Source: an uncultured Bacteroides sp.
GTDB lineage: Bacteria > Bacteroidota > Bacteroidia > Bacteroidales > UBA932
NCBI GenBank assembly: GCA_900546925.1
Contig: UREV01000006.1
Span: 1 to 64,000, forward strand
DNA length: 64,000 bases
Direction of reading: 5' to 3'
In this document: in pieces, positions 52,705 to 61,706 of the stretch
How the letters are laid out: every line of letters begins with the position of its first letter
How positions within the stretch are numbered: position 1 is the first letter of the stretch
Made by a program: the position numbers and the translations under genes
The notes under the pieces: model-generated
What the model was told of the DNA's origin: nothing
Database searches by the model: none
Seen by the model: only the letters and a program-made list of their open reading frames with translations

Positions 52705-54012
52705 ATGAGTTTAGTAGCAATCGTAGGAAGGCCGAATGTCGGCAAATCCACCCTTTTTAACCGTCTCGTAGGTATGAGACAGGCTATCGTAGATGAAACT
52801 GCCGGAGTTACCCGCGACAGACACTACGGAAAATGCGAATGGTGCGGCAAGGAGTTTTCAGTGGTAGATACCGGTGGTTACACATCAGGTTCTGACGACG
52901 TTTTCGAAGAAGAGATTCGTAAACAGGTAGTTATCGCCATCGAAGAAGCCGACCTTATTCTTTTCATGGTGGAAGCATCTACCGGCATCACGGATTATGA
53001 TGCTGAAATCGCAGACCTTCTCAGACGTAGCGGAAAACCGGTAGTCGTAGCCGTGAACAAGGTGGACTCCGGAGAAAAAATGTATGACACCTACCAGTTC
53101 TACGCCCTCGGACTTGGCGAAATCTGGAGTATTTCTTCAGCCAATGGCGGCGGCACCGGAGATCTCCTCGACGAGATTCTCAAGAAACTTCCTGAGGATA
53201 CCGAGGCAGAAGACGAGCATCCGGGAGTGCCGAGAATCACTATCGTGGGCAAGCCTAATGTCGGGAAGTCGTCTCTTACCAATGCCCTTCTCGGTGAGGA
53301 AAGAAACATCGTCACCAACGTAGCAGGAACTACAAGAGATTCCATATCATCATATTACAACAAATTCGGACACGAGTTCGTATTCGTGGATACAGCCGGA
53401 ATCAGAAAGAAAAACAGAGTAAACGAAGACCTCGAATTCTATTCTGTCATGCGTTCCATCAGAGCCATCGAGCACAGTGACATCTGTATCATGATGATCG
53501 ACGCGAACAGCGGTATGGAGGCTCAGGACATGAACATCTTCAACCTCATAAAGAAAAACCGCAAGGGTTGTGTCCTCGTCATAAACAAATGGGACCTCTA
53601 CGAGAAGGAGAGCAACACCATGGCCGAGTACGTAAAAACCATGAAGGCACGTATCGCTCCGTTTACGGATGTGCCTATCATCTTCACTTCCGTACTCAAG
53701 AAGCAGAGAATCATGGATGTCCTGAACGAGATCGAGCATGTATGGCAGAACTACTCACGCAGAGTGAGCACATCCAAGCTCATGGAAGCCATGTTGCCTG
53801 AAATCGAGAATTATCCGCCACCTATGTGGAAAGGCAAGCTCGTGAAAATCAAGTACATGACACAGCTCCCTACGAAGTTCCCGGCATTTGCATTCTTCTG
53901 CAACCTGCCACAGTACATCAAGGATCCGTACAAACGTTTCCTCGAGAACAAGCTGAGAGAGCATTTCGATCTTACGGGCTGCCCTGTTCAGATGTTCATG
54001 CGTGCGAAATAG
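52705..54012 (+). CDS. der: Double-GTPase ribosome assembly factor Der (EngA)
   Basis: 435 residues with two consecutive GTPase domains. First: [12 protein letters not shown] (near 8), [15 protein letters not shown]. Second: [12 protein letters not shown] (near 181), [18 protein letters not shown]-like C-terminal domain follows ([22 protein letters not shown]). Acts in 50S maturation. Its length is normal. The stop at 54012 is followed by the inverted copy of the dispersed repeat and a hairpin. Confidence 0.97.
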   Translation: MSLVAIVGRPNVGKSTLFNRLVGMRQAIVDETAGVTRDRHYGKCEWCGKEFSVVDTGGYTSGSDDVFEEEIRKQVVIAIEEADLILFMVEASTGITDYDAEIADLLRRSGKPVVVAVNKVDSGEKMYDTYQFYALGLGEIWSISSANGGGTGDLLDEILKKLPEDTEAEDEHPGVPRITIVGKPNVGKSSLTNALLGEERNIVTNVAGTTRDSISSYYNKFGHEFVFVDTAGIRKKNRVNEDLEFYSVMRSIRAIEHSDICIMMIDANSGMEAQDMNIFNLIKKNRKGCVLVINKWDLYEKESNTMAEYVKTMKARIAPFTDVPIIFTSVLKKQRIMDVLNEIEHVWQNYSRRVSTSKLMEAMLPEIENYPPPMWKGKLVKIKYMTQLPTKFPAFAFFCNLPQYIKDPYKRFLENKLREHFDLTGCPVQMFMRAK

Positions 54013-54022
54013 TTTCCATTCC

Positions 54023-54137
54023 CAAGTTCGGCAAGTTGTCAAACTTGCTGAACTCCAGCGGAATTTGAGGGTCACTACTCGTTCGAAGGATATAAACCCA
54101 ACGCACATTTTCTCGCGCACGTTACCCTCTCCCTAAG
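54023..54137 (-). repeat. Dispersed repeat, copy 2 (minus orientation)
   Basis: Read on the minus strand this is a diverged copy of 61543-61657. Both copies begin CTTAG(A/G)GAGAGGGTAACG, share a middle with CGAGT and GACC/AACC segments, and end with the almost identical TCAGCAAGTTTGACAACTTG, which itself can fold as GCAAGTT-TGAC-AACTTGC. It lies between der and the sensor kinase gene, both of which end here. No protein-coding content is visible. Confidence 0.85.
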
Positions 54138-54162
54138 TCCCTCCCCTCGGGGAAGGGACTTA
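54134..54162. terminator. Hairpin between der and the kinase gene
   Basis: TAAGTCCCT (54134-54142) pairs perfectly with AGGGACTTA (54154-54162), with an inner CCC/GGG pairing. T tails are weak on both strands, but its position between convergent genes fits a terminator. Confidence 0.6.
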
Positions 54163-54197
54163 CTTTCGCCCTCTCGGGCTCTATAAGCGGTGTTTCG

Positions 54198-57100
54198 CTA
54201 TTGCGAAATTATTTGCTTAGATTTAGGGAAACGGACTGTAAAGCAAGCTCCCTTCAACGCGAAGGATTGGCTATACTGGATTTCACCGCCGCATCGCTCG
54301 AGAATATTCTTGCAGATGGACAGGCCTAATCCAGTACCGCTGCTCTTCGTGGTGAAGTTAGGTGTAAACAGACGACTTCTGTTCTCGTCCCGGATTCCAG
54401 GTCCGTTATCCTCGAATACAATATCATAGAATGACTCTTTAGTGCTGTTTCTCAGAGACAGCACTATTTGTCCATGTACAGGCTCACGTCCGGCTTCATA
54501 ATCTTCAGTCTGCTGGTTTTCAATCGCTTGCACAGCATTGGTCAGCAAGTTCACAAACACGCGCACAAGCTGAGGCTTAGGCCCCATTACCCACGCATCC
54601 TTAAGTCCATAATACTGGAAGGTGATGTTATCCTTATCATCGAACATGGAAATCTGGTCGGAGGCCATCTCATCCAGGTTAATCGGCACGAGTTCCTCGG
54701 TATACAACTTCGCGAACGTCGAAAATTCATTGGCAGTATCCGTAAGGACATCGATACTGTCCAGGATGAGGCGAGAGATATCATCGAACTTGGTCTCCCA
54801 CGACGGGTCATTCTTGGCCTTGAGTCGTATCAGCCTCTGAATCTGGAGTTTAATCGGAGTCAACGGGTTCTTGATCTCATGGGCCACCTGTCTGGCCATT
54901 TCACTCCATGCACGCTCGCGCTCAGCCTGAGCCACCTGCTTGCTGGATTCATTAAGGTCGTGGACCATAAGGTTATACGCACGGACAAGACCTGAGATTT
55001 CATCCTCATTGTCATAAATGATATACTCCAGTCCTCCGGTCCTGGCATAGACCATCTTGCGTCCCATCTCGACGATCGGGCGGAACATCTTGTCCACCAC
55101 TTTCGTAGTCATGAAACGAGTGATAATCAGCAAGATGAAGAATACCGTTATGACGAATATCGAGTGGAAGATGGCATCTGTCTTGAACGAGAGTCCGGAA
55201 TCCGTGTACGGCGCACTCAAGATGGCCAGCATATCGCCGTTATCGTTGAAAATCGGAGCATACATCGTATAGAAACGGATGCCGCCGACATTCTCCCTAT
55301 GTATATAGTAACGCTTGTTGCTGTACATGATATTGCGGTACGCATCAGGGTTCGTCCTGGAACCGAGAACCATCTTCTCGAACACCTCCGGAGCCGTAGT
55401 GTTGAACACCTTTCCTCCTGGAGTATAAAGCGTTATGTCAGAGCGGGTATAATTACCGATATCATCGATAATAGCCGTCATATTGGCAGTGGCCAATGCC
55501 TTATAAGACGTTAATCCCCTAGTCCGGTCTTCCATCAGCGACTGAATAGTGGATATCTTGTTGGTCATCAGTCGCATGATATTCGCGTCATTCCTCTTGT
55601 ACACGAATACGACCATGATTATACTCATCGTCACGAGCGTCATCAACATGGACATGAACAGCACCGTATTCACTCGCGACTTGTAATAATTCTTCTCGAA
55701 AACTCCACTTTGTTTCCTGCGGCTCAGCCCCATCAGACTAATCCAGAAATAAGCCAGCAAAAGCACAAGACAAGCCGATACAACATATTGGAGCACAGGG
55801 ATTTTAAGCCTCGATATAACAATACACTCATCCTGGGAGACATGGCAGAAGAAATGCACATAATTGCCGATTATCGTTCTGGAAGAAGTCATATCATTAC
55901 TCTTTTCCTTGAACCTTCCCGTCAATATGGTCGGATACGGATAATCGCCTTTATAACTTACCAGTTTCCCGTCAATGTATTTGGAATATGAGTACTGTGG
56001 CGGTATGATGACAGCTCCCAGAGCTCCGGAATTCAGAATAAACGAATATCCCCTCTCATCCCTGTCAGACTTGGAATTCACACCAAGCAATAGTTTGGTC
56101 ACGCCCGAATCCGGAGAATAATAGACGAACATTCCGGTATACTGTGCACGGCCATTCGAATTACGGCTATATACAAACCTCGACCCCGACGCTATCGGAA
56201 CTGCCCCCAAAACCCTATCATTGAACATCTTAAGCATCTGCGGATCCTGCAGATTATCCTTAAAGACGAACAGACTCACATCATAATCCTTCGAGATGCG
56301 GTTCATATAACTCTCAGTGATTCTGTTCAGAAGCACCCTATAATCTGTCGTCGTACGGACCACGCTCGCAAGCGAATTGTCCGACGCTATCGCATTCTCC
56401 ACGCCCCTGAGCTGAAGTTCGAGCCCAAGATCCCGGTCTATCGCCAGCCGGTTCATCCAAATCTCGACCCTATTATTCTCTTTGTCCGCACCCAAAATAG
56501 AGAATAATGCGAGTAGGGTCAATGCTGCCAGACTAGAAAAGAGGCACCGCCCAAATCTCGAGAACACATCATACTTCCATCCGGTCAGTTTGTAGATCGG
56601 ATAACGTATCATCTGGATAGCAAGCGGAATCGTGGACAGCAGAGCCAGATACGACACATATATATATAATGTAAAACGGCTGAGCGATGAAATCTTATAC
56701 AGTTCCAGAGACACATTGGAGTTCAGGATAATGCTCCTGAAGGTCCAAACCACATAAACCACAGTCAACGCGATGGCTAACGTCACGATTCCTACCATCA
56801 CCTTATGACGTTTCATGGATTTATCCGCAATCACATACTCGAGAACAGTCCTTCTGCCTATGTACATAGCATAGAAAAGAAGTGTTATCCAAGCATTTAT
56901 GATAAGCAACGCGCCCAAGGAATACATAATCGGACCGTCGGCATAAACCGTCGGCGAGAACAACGAAGCGGACCCCTGCATCCCATGCCCGGCTATGCAG
57001 AAGCACAGCATTATGACCGTAATCGCCATTAATGACAGGACCAATGCTCTTACACTCTTGTGAAAGTACAGAATCAGCATGATTCCGACGACAAGCAGGG

Positions 57101-57794
57101 CTATCGAAATCCAAAGCATAGTGGAGTCCGGAAGAATCGGAACCACCTTGGTCGTTTCCTGAACTATTTTCATAAGTGGCTGATTATCCACACTTAAAGC
57201 AGAGCCTCCGCTATAACTGATAGGTTGCAGCGAGAAACGGTCTGACAGACGGAACTTCGGATTTACACCATTCATGGAACGTGTATCCAAAGTGTTCTTC
57301 ACTTCCAGACCGCCGATTACACGCCATCCGTCCTCGTCCGTTATCGATTTCACGAGATACCATTTAGGTCCGATACTGAGATATTTAACATCTTCATCAG
57401 CCTCTGCCAGAGGCGATACAAGGTTATATCTAAGGCTCGCAAAGCGCTGAACTACAAGCTTATGGCTAATATCATCATTATCCACAGAGAACTGGTTACA
57501 CCACGATTGGAGCGAGTCGTTGCAGTAACGGTAGATGACCATATCTTCCGGCACGGATTTCAGGTCCAGCCATCTGGTCTTGTCCTGTTCCAACGCCTCT
57601 TCCATATAGGATTCCAGAATGGAGAAGCGTTTGTTCACGACCATGTCCATGTGGTTGGCCACGAGTTCTGAAAAATCCGACCTCCTGTTCAGAAAAACAT
57701 TTATGCCCAGCAGCAAAAACGCCACAGCGAAGAGCAGCAGCCAGCTGTTCTTCCCTGCAAGCGAACGCCTGAATGATCTGATATTCTTAAACAT
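54198..57794 (-). CDS. Large NtrY-like membrane sensor histidine kinase
   Basis: About 1198 residues from the ATG at 57794, which has AGGAGG 9 nt upstream; an in-frame ATG at 57815 overlaps rlmH. It has an N-terminal membrane helix and a first extracytoplasmic part, then a cluster of several membrane helices (near 230-460), a second extracytoplasmic part, two helices near 690-750, a PAS/Cache-like sensing part, a helix and a HAMP segment (near 900-970). The phospho-acceptor His is in HEIKNPLTPIKLQIQ (near 975), and the ATPase lobe shows VFVNLLTNAVQAIE, FEDNGPGI and GTGLGLSICKN. Its natural partner is the NtrC-like regulator at 61707. Much longer than E. coli NtrB. Confidence 0.9.
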   Translation of the reverse strand: MFKNIRSFRRSLAGKNSWLLLFAVAFLLLGINVFLNRRSDFSELVANHMDMVVNKRFSILESYMEEALEQDKTRWLDLKSVPEDMVIYRYCNDSLQSWCNQFSVDNDDISHKLVVQRFASLRYNLVSPLAEADEDVKYLSIGPKWYLVKSITDEDGWRVIGGLEVKNTLDTRSMNGVNPKFRLSDRFSLQPISYSGGSALSVDNQPLMKIVQETTKVVPILPDSTMLWISIALLVVGIMLILYFHKSVRALVLSLMAITVIMLCFCIAGHGMQGSASLFSPTVYADGPIMYSLGALLIINAWITLLFYAMYIGRRTVLEYVIADKSMKRHKVMVGIVTLAIALTVVYVVWTFRSIILNSNVSLELYKISSLSRFTLYIYVSYLALLSTIPLAIQMIRYPIYKLTGWKYDVFSRFGRCLFSSLAALTLLALFSILGADKENNRVEIWMNRLAIDRDLGLELQLRGVENAIASDNSLASVVRTTTDYRVLLNRITESYMNRISKDYDVSLFVFKDNLQDPQMLKMFNDRVLGAVPIASGSRFVYSRNSNGRAQYTGMFVYYSPDSGVTKLLLGVNSKSDRDERGYSFILNSGALGAVIIPPQYSYSKYIDGKLVSYKGDYPYPTILTGRFKEKSNDMTSSRTIIGNYVHFFCHVSQDECIVISRLKIPVLQYVVSACLVLLLAYFWISLMGLSRRKQSGVFEKNYYKSRVNTVLFMSMLMTLVTMSIIMVVFVYKRNDANIMRLMTNKISTIQSLMEDRTRGLTSYKALATANMTAIIDDIGNYTRSDITLYTPGGKVFNTTAPEVFEKMVLGSRTNPDAYRNIMYSNKRYYIHRENVGGIRFYTMYAPIFNDNGDMLAILSAPYTDSGLSFKTDAIFHSIFVITVFFILLIITRFMTTKVVDKMFRPIVEMGRKMVYARTGGLEYIIYDNEDEISGLVRAYNLMVHDLNESSKQVAQAERERAWSEMARQVAHEIKNPLTPIKLQIQRLIRLKAKNDPSWETKFDDISRLILDSIDVLTDTANEFSTFAKLYTEELVPINLDEMASDQISMFDDKDNITFQYYGLKDAWVMGPKPQLVRVFVNLLTNAVQAIENQQTEDYEAGREPVHGQIVLSLRNSTKESFYDIVFEDNGPGIRDENRSRLFTPNFTTKSSGTGLGLSICKNILERCGGEIQYSQSFALKGACFTVRFPKSKQIISQ

Positions 57795-57807
57795 TGACAA
57801 AAACCTC

Positions 57808-58281
57808 CTATTCATGATGGTACGGCTCTCCCTTCATTATCGTGAAGGCCCGGTACAGCTGCTCGACAAATATGGTCCGGACCATCTGGTGCGAGAAAGT
57901 CATTTCCGAAAGGGACATCTTGGAATTCGCGCGCGCGTAGACTTCCTTCGAAAAGCCGTAGGCCCCGCCGATGACGAATACAATATTCCTGCCGCTGCAA
58001 GCCATCTTTTCCTGCAGGAAGGACGCGAATTCGACTGACCGGAACTGGCGCCCGTGCTCGTCCAAGAGAATGACGTCATCCGATGGTTTGATCCCGGCCA
58101 GGATCAATGCTCCTTCGCGTTCTTTTATCTGTTCTTTGCTTAACGCGGAAACGTTCTTCAGTTCAGGTATTTCGTTGACCGAGAATTGTATGTAGTGGAC
58201 GAGTCTGGAGACATATAAGTCCAGACCTTCTTTTACCCATTTGACATCAGTCTTTCCGACAGTCAGCAACGTTATGCGCAT
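57808..58281 (-). CDS. rlmH: 23S rRNA pseudouridine1915 N3-methyltransferase
   Basis: 157 residues of the SPOUT fold. LLDEHGRQFRSVEFA and VFVIGGAYGFSKEV are the RlmH motifs for S-adenosylmethionine binding, and the C-terminal MVRTIFVEQLYRAFTI fits. Methylates position 1915 in helix 69 of 23S rRNA. Followed by the kinase gene with a short overlap. Confidence 0.96.
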   Translation of the reverse strand: MRITLLTVGKTDVKWVKEGLDLYVSRLVHYIQFSVNEIPELKNVSALSKEQIKEREGALILAGIKPSDDVILLDEHGRQFRSVEFASFLQEKMACSGRNIVFVIGGAYGFSKEVYARANSKMSLSEMTFSHQMVRTIFVEQLYRAFTIMKGEPYHHE

Positions 58282-58302
58282 AGCTTATTCGTTTATATTT
58301 CT

Positions 58303-58311
58303 CCAAAGGTA
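58303..58311 (-). promoter_or_regulatory. -7 element for rlmH and the kinase
   Basis: TACCTTTGG on the minus strand fits TAnnTTTG, 22 nt before the rlmH start. No TTG is found upstream. Confidence 0.4.
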
Positions 58312-58374
58312 ATGTTTTTTTGGAATATCTGTGGCTCGGATTTTGCTATATTGCAAACCGTTTATGTTATAGTT

Positions 58375-58809
58375 ATGGATATCAGAAGAGTCATAGTTCC
58401 GATAATTGCTGTCGCAGGGTTACTCTGCTGCAGCAAGTTGGCGAGTGCACAGTACGACGGCTTTAGTGTACAGACTGACGGGTATGACGTATTCGTTCCT
58501 ATCGCGAAATATATCCGCATGGGTGATGCCGAGAAGCTTTCCGCATGGTTCGATGACAATCTGGAGATTTCCATAATATCCAACACAAGTGATTCGAGCA
58601 AGAATCAGGCGAAGCAGATTCTCAAGTCATTTTTCGAGTCCTATTCACCACGTGAATTCAATATAAGCCACACTGCAGGTCGGGCGAACATGAAATATGC
58701 TCTCGGACGATTGAACGCAGGCGGAGAAAATTTCGAGGTAACCATTTTCGTCAGCTTTAAGAAAGAATTGTATCGTATTCAGCAGCTAAAGATTCAAAGG
58801 GAGAAATAA
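58375..58809 (+). CDS. DUF4783-like exported protein
   Basis: About 144 residues starting at MDIRRVIVPIIAVAGLL; an earlier in-frame ATG at 58312 would only lengthen the N-terminus before the signal peptide. The signal peptide ends near ASAQY (residue 24). The mature part (IAKYIRMGDAEKLSAWFDDNLEI, QAKQILKSFFESYSP) matches the small NTF2-like DUF4783 proteins of Bacteroidales, function unknown. It is followed 33 nt later by cmk. Confidence 0.75.
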   Translation: MDIRRVIVPIIAVAGLLCCSKLASAQYDGFSVQTDGYDVFVPIAKYIRMGDAEKLSAWFDDNLEISIISNTSDSSKNQAKQILKSFFESYSPREFNISHTAGRANMKYALGRLNAGGENFEVTIFVSFKKELYRIQQLKIQREK

Positions 58810-58815
58810 TTTTTA

Positions 58816-58824
58816 TACCTTTGT
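58816..58824 (+). promoter_or_regulatory. -7 element for cmk-ispH
   Basis: TACCTTTGT fits TAnnTTTG and lies 19 nt before the cmk start. Confidence 0.45.
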
Positions 58825-58842
58825 AATCCAAACCTTTGGAAA

Positions 58843-59535
58843 ATGGATAAAACCCCAGACATTATAATAGCAATAGACGGTTATTCTTCCACCGGTAAAA
58901 GTTCTTTCGCGAAGCTTATCGCGAAGGAGTTTTCATATTTGTACCTGGACTCAGGAGCGTTATATCGTGCTGTCACGTTGTATGCCATGGAGAACGGTAT
59001 GATTTCAGCGAACGGGGATATCGATGTTCCTGCGCTTGTTTCCAAACTGCCTGAGTTGGATATTCATTTCGAATATACACCGGAGGGTAGTCATACTTAC
59101 ATAGGAGACAGATGTGTAGATTCATTGATCCGAACCATAGAGGTATCGTCTCACGTCAGCCCGATTTCGGTGTTGCCGGAGGTCAGGAATTTCGTGGACC
59201 GCAAACTGGTGGAGTACGGGAAGAACAAGCGTATCGTCATGGATGGCAGGGACATAGGCACATCCGTTTTTCCGAATGCTGACCTCAAGATTTTTATGAC
59301 GGCGGATGACAATGTACGTGCTGAGAGGCGTCTGAAGGAGATGCAGGCGAGCGGAAAGGCTCCTGATTTCGAGGCGGTTCTGAAGAATCTTAAGGAGAGG
59401 GATTATATCGATTCGCACCGGGAGACTTCTCCTCTGAGGAAGGCTGATGATGCGATAGTTTTGGACAATTCGAATATGACCATGGATGATCAGATGGTTT
59501 GGATCCGTGGGCTCATATCTGACAAATTCAAATGA
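58843..59535 (+). CDS. cmk: Cytidylate kinase
   Basis: 230 residues. P-loop GYSSTGKSSFAK (near 13), CMP-binding loop DSGALYRAVTLYAM, LID region RDIGTSVFPNADLKIFMTA (near 145). Phosphorylates CMP and dCMP. Its length matches the short form. Seven bases separate it from ispH. Confidence 0.96.
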   Translation: MDKTPDIIIAIDGYSSTGKSSFAKLIAKEFSYLYLDSGALYRAVTLYAMENGMISANGDIDVPALVSKLPELDIHFEYTPEGSHTYIGDRCVDSLIRTIEVSSHVSPISVLPEVRNFVDRKLVEYGKNKRIVMDGRDIGTSVFPNADLKIFMTADDNVRAERRLKEMQASGKAPDFEAVLKNLKERDYIDSHRETSPLRKADDAIVLDNSNMTMDDQMVWIRGLISDKFK

Positions 59536-59541
59536 TTTCAC

Positions 59542-60465
59542 ATGCCGGCAAGTGTAGAAATAGATCAGAACTCAGGTTTCTGCGGCGGTGTCATCAGGGC
59601 CATAAGTCGCGCGGAAGAGTACCTGGACCAGAAGGATACGGACAAGTTATATTCGCTCGGATCCATCGTGCATAACGAGGTGGAGTTGTCGCGGTTGGAG
59701 GCCAAGGGACTGGTAACCATCAGCTTAGATGATATTTCGCAATTACCTGAGGGGTCTAATGTCTTTATCCGCGCACATGGTGAGCCGCCTTCTACTTATA
59801 GGGCAGCGGAGAGTGCCGGGGTCCATATTATAGATTGCACTTGTCCTGTAGTTTTAAAGCTCCAGAAAGATATACGTGAGGCGTATGAGCGTCTCAAGCC
59901 GGCCGGTGGTCAGTTACTGATTTTCGGCAAGGTGGGTCACGCCGAGGTTCTCGGTCTCCTGGGCCAGGTGGACGGGGATGCGCTGGTCATAGAAAATATG
60001 TCCATGCTCAGGCAGGCATTGACAGAAAAGAAGATTAATCTCGACGGACCGGTGGAGATTTTCTCGCAGACAACGAAGAGTCCGGCGGAGTACGCGGAGA
60101 TTTGCACGTGCCTGAAGATGGAGATGGCGCGTGAACACGAGCTGGATATCGTGCATTTCGAGGGAACAGGGCTTCTTACTATTCACAATACGATTTGCCA
60201 GCAGGTGGCGGGAAGGCATGAGAGGCTTTCCGAGTTCGCGCTGAGGCATGACATTATCGTTTTCGTTTCCGGAAAGGACAGTTCTAATGGCAAGGTTCTA
60301 TGTGAGCTTTGCAAGTCTTTGAATATCAGAACGTATCAAGTAACCAAGCCAGCGGATGTGCGTCCGGAGTGGTTCCGCCGTGATGACCGCGCAGGTGTCT
60401 GCGGGGCAACGTCTACGCCGAAGTGGCTGCTGGAGGATGTGGCTTCGCGGATTCGGGAGTTCTGA
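59542..60465 (+). CDS. ispH: 4-hydroxy-3-methylbut-2-enyl diphosphate reductase
   Basis: 307 residues. Last enzyme of the MEP isoprenoid pathway. The three [4Fe-4S]-binding Cys are in NSGFCGGVIRA (near 14), IIDCTCPVVLKL (near 96) and GVCGATSTPKWL (near 292). Substrate-site residues SIVHNEVE, RAHGEPP and TTKSPAEY are visible. Together with cmk it forms an operon. It ends at a GC-rich region that carries no gene. Confidence 0.96.
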   Translation: MPASVEIDQNSGFCGGVIRAISRAEEYLDQKDTDKLYSLGSIVHNEVELSRLEAKGLVTISLDDISQLPEGSNVFIRAHGEPPSTYRAAESAGVHIIDCTCPVVLKLQKDIREAYERLKPAGGQLLIFGKVGHAEVLGLLGQVDGDALVIENMSMLRQALTEKKINLDGPVEIFSQTTKSPAEYAEICTCLKMEMAREHELDIVHFEGTGLLTIHNTICQQVAGRHERLSEFALRHDIIVFVSGKDSSNGKVLCELCKSLNIRTYQVTKPADVRPEWFRRDDRAGVCGATSTPKWLLEDVASRIREF

Positions 60466-60643
60466 TAGCGAGCGGGTTATTGCGGGATATTGTGGTCGAC
60501 AGGCTTTGCTGACGAGCGAGTTCTTTCGGGGGATTTTTCGGGTGACAAACTTTTTTCGGGTGACAGATTTCTTGCGGAGGAGGCAGCGATTTGTCCGAGT
60601 TAAAACGTTTTCCACCGGATGAACAGGGTCGAAATGCATTTTT

Positions 60644-60681
60644 GTCCGGAAATAGGCCGGTTTTCCCGGACGTTTTTCTTG
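60644..60681 (+). terminator. Terminator of the cmk-ispH operon
   Basis: GTCCGG (60644-60649) pairs with CCGGAC (60666-60671), followed by GTTTTTCTTG. Confidence 0.65.
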
Positions 60682-60725
60682 TTTAGCGTTAAAGTGGCGG
60701 GGAGGCCGGCGGAGGTCTAAGCTCT

Positions 60726-60761
60726 TGCGCTCAGGTGCTGCGCAATTCGCGCCTGAGCGCA
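60726..60761. repeat. GC-rich hairpin without T tail
   Basis: TGCGCTCAGG (60726-60735) pairs perfectly with CCTGAGCGCA (60752-60761), with an inner GCG/CGC pairing. No T run follows, so it is unlikely to be a terminator; an RNA or DNA structural element is possible. Confidence 0.7.
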
Positions 60762-60872
60762 GGAGTCACGACCGACGCCGGCGACCAGGGCAATGACCAT
60801 GCGAAACATCGCCACCACGAGAAGCCCGTCGCCCGAACCGGGGAAGGTCAATGCTGCCCCGCAAAACATTTA

Positions 60873-60905
60873 TTTTGCAGTATGCTCATATTTTTATAAA
60901 TTTGC
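60873..60905 (+). promoter_or_regulatory. Promoter of efp
   Basis: TTTTG (60873-60877), 19 nt and TAAATTTGC (60897-60905) match the Bacteroidota consensus; the leader is about 65 nt. Confidence 0.75.
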
Positions 60906-60978
60906 AGGATAAATGTCTGATTATGTAATAATTTAGCACATCTCAGGCAAAAAACTGATTTATAATTTTTTATAATAT

Positions 60979-61542
60979 ATGGCAACAACAGCTGATTTCA
61001 AAAACGGAATGTACCTTAACTTCAACGGCAAACCTTGCATGCTCGTTTACTTCCAGCATGTAAAACCGGGAAAAGGTCCAGCTTTCGTAAAGACAAAACT
61101 CCGTAACCTCGAGAACGGTCGTATTCTCGAAAACACCTTCACCGCTGGTGCAAGGGTAGATACCATCAACGTAGAAAGACGCCCATACCAGTTCCTCTAT
61201 GAGGACGAGGACGGATTCAACTTCATGCACGAAGAGACATTCGAGCAGATCCACCTTCCTAAGGACGTTGTAGAAAACGCTGACCTCATGAAAGAAGGAC
61301 AGCACGTAGAAATGATGTTCGTGGTAGACGACGAGAGATGCCTCACCTGCGAGCTCCCTACATACGTTACCCTCAAGGTTACTTACACAGAGCCTGCTGT
61401 AAAAGGCAACACCGCTTCTACCAGCGCATTGAAAGAGTGCACATTGGAGACCGGCGCCAAGATCATGGTTCCTCTCTTCATTAACCAGGACGACGTCATC
61501 ACAGTTAACACTACAGACCGTTCATACGGCCAGAGAGTCTAA
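60979..61542 (+). CDS. efp: Translation elongation factor P
   Basis: 187 residues with three beta domains. Lys32 in the loop VKPGKGPAFV is at the position modified in other bacteria; the loop is PGKGPA here. The domain III end (FINQDDVITVNTTDRSYGQRV) fits. Relieves ribosome stalling at consecutive prolines. Its third-codon positions look strongly biased, as expected of a highly expressed gene. Confidence 0.96.
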   Translation: MATTADFKNGMYLNFNGKPCMLVYFQHVKPGKGPAFVKTKLRNLENGRILENTFTAGARVDTINVERRPYQFLYEDEDGFNFMHEETFEQIHLPKDVVENADLMKEGQHVEMMFVVDDERCLTCELPTYVTLKVTYTEPAVKGNTASTSALKECTLETGAKIMVPLFINQDDVITVNTTDRSYGQRV

Positions 61543-61657
61543 CTTAGAGAGAGGGTAACGTGCACAAAAAAGTGCGTGGGTCTACAACCTCCGGACGAGT
61601 GATAACCATCAAATAAGCGATTGCGCTCAGCAAGTTTGACAACTTGCGAAACTTGAG
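61543..61657 (+). repeat. Dispersed repeat, copy 1 (plus orientation)
   Basis: Begins one base after the efp stop and extends to 61657. It aligns over its whole length with the minus strand of 54023-54137. See the finding for how this pair flanks the region. Confidence 0.85.
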
Positions 61658-61706
61658 TAATAAAAATGCCGACGATTCATATACGAATCATCGGCATTTT
61701 TATTAC
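61657..61706. terminator. Bidirectional terminator between efp and the response regulator
   Basis: GTAATAAAAATGCCGA (61657-61672) pairs perfectly with its complement at 61691-61706, with an inner GATTC/GAATC pairing. Both strands end in T-rich sequence. Confidence 0.92.

Larger units (their letters stand above)
60466..60960. other. 495-bp structured intergenic region between ispH and efp
   Basis: No convincing gene. It holds an 18-bp tandem pair (TTTTTCGGGTGACA at 60534-60547 and 60552-60565), the ispH terminator at 60644, a long GC-rich hairpin at 60726-60761, and the efp promoter at its end. The stretch 60762-60860 has high GC and no structure that I can identify. Confidence 0.6.

Noticed and set aside
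54134..54162. Hairpin next to der as part of the dispersed repeat
   Set aside because: It lies just beyond the aligned end of the element, and the other copy has no equivalent hairpin at that end; it is better explained as a terminator.
60356..60622. Plus-strand frame overlapping the ispH end
   Set aside because: Overlaps ispH and its intergenic repeat, shows no domain and reads as low-complexity Arg/Gly text.
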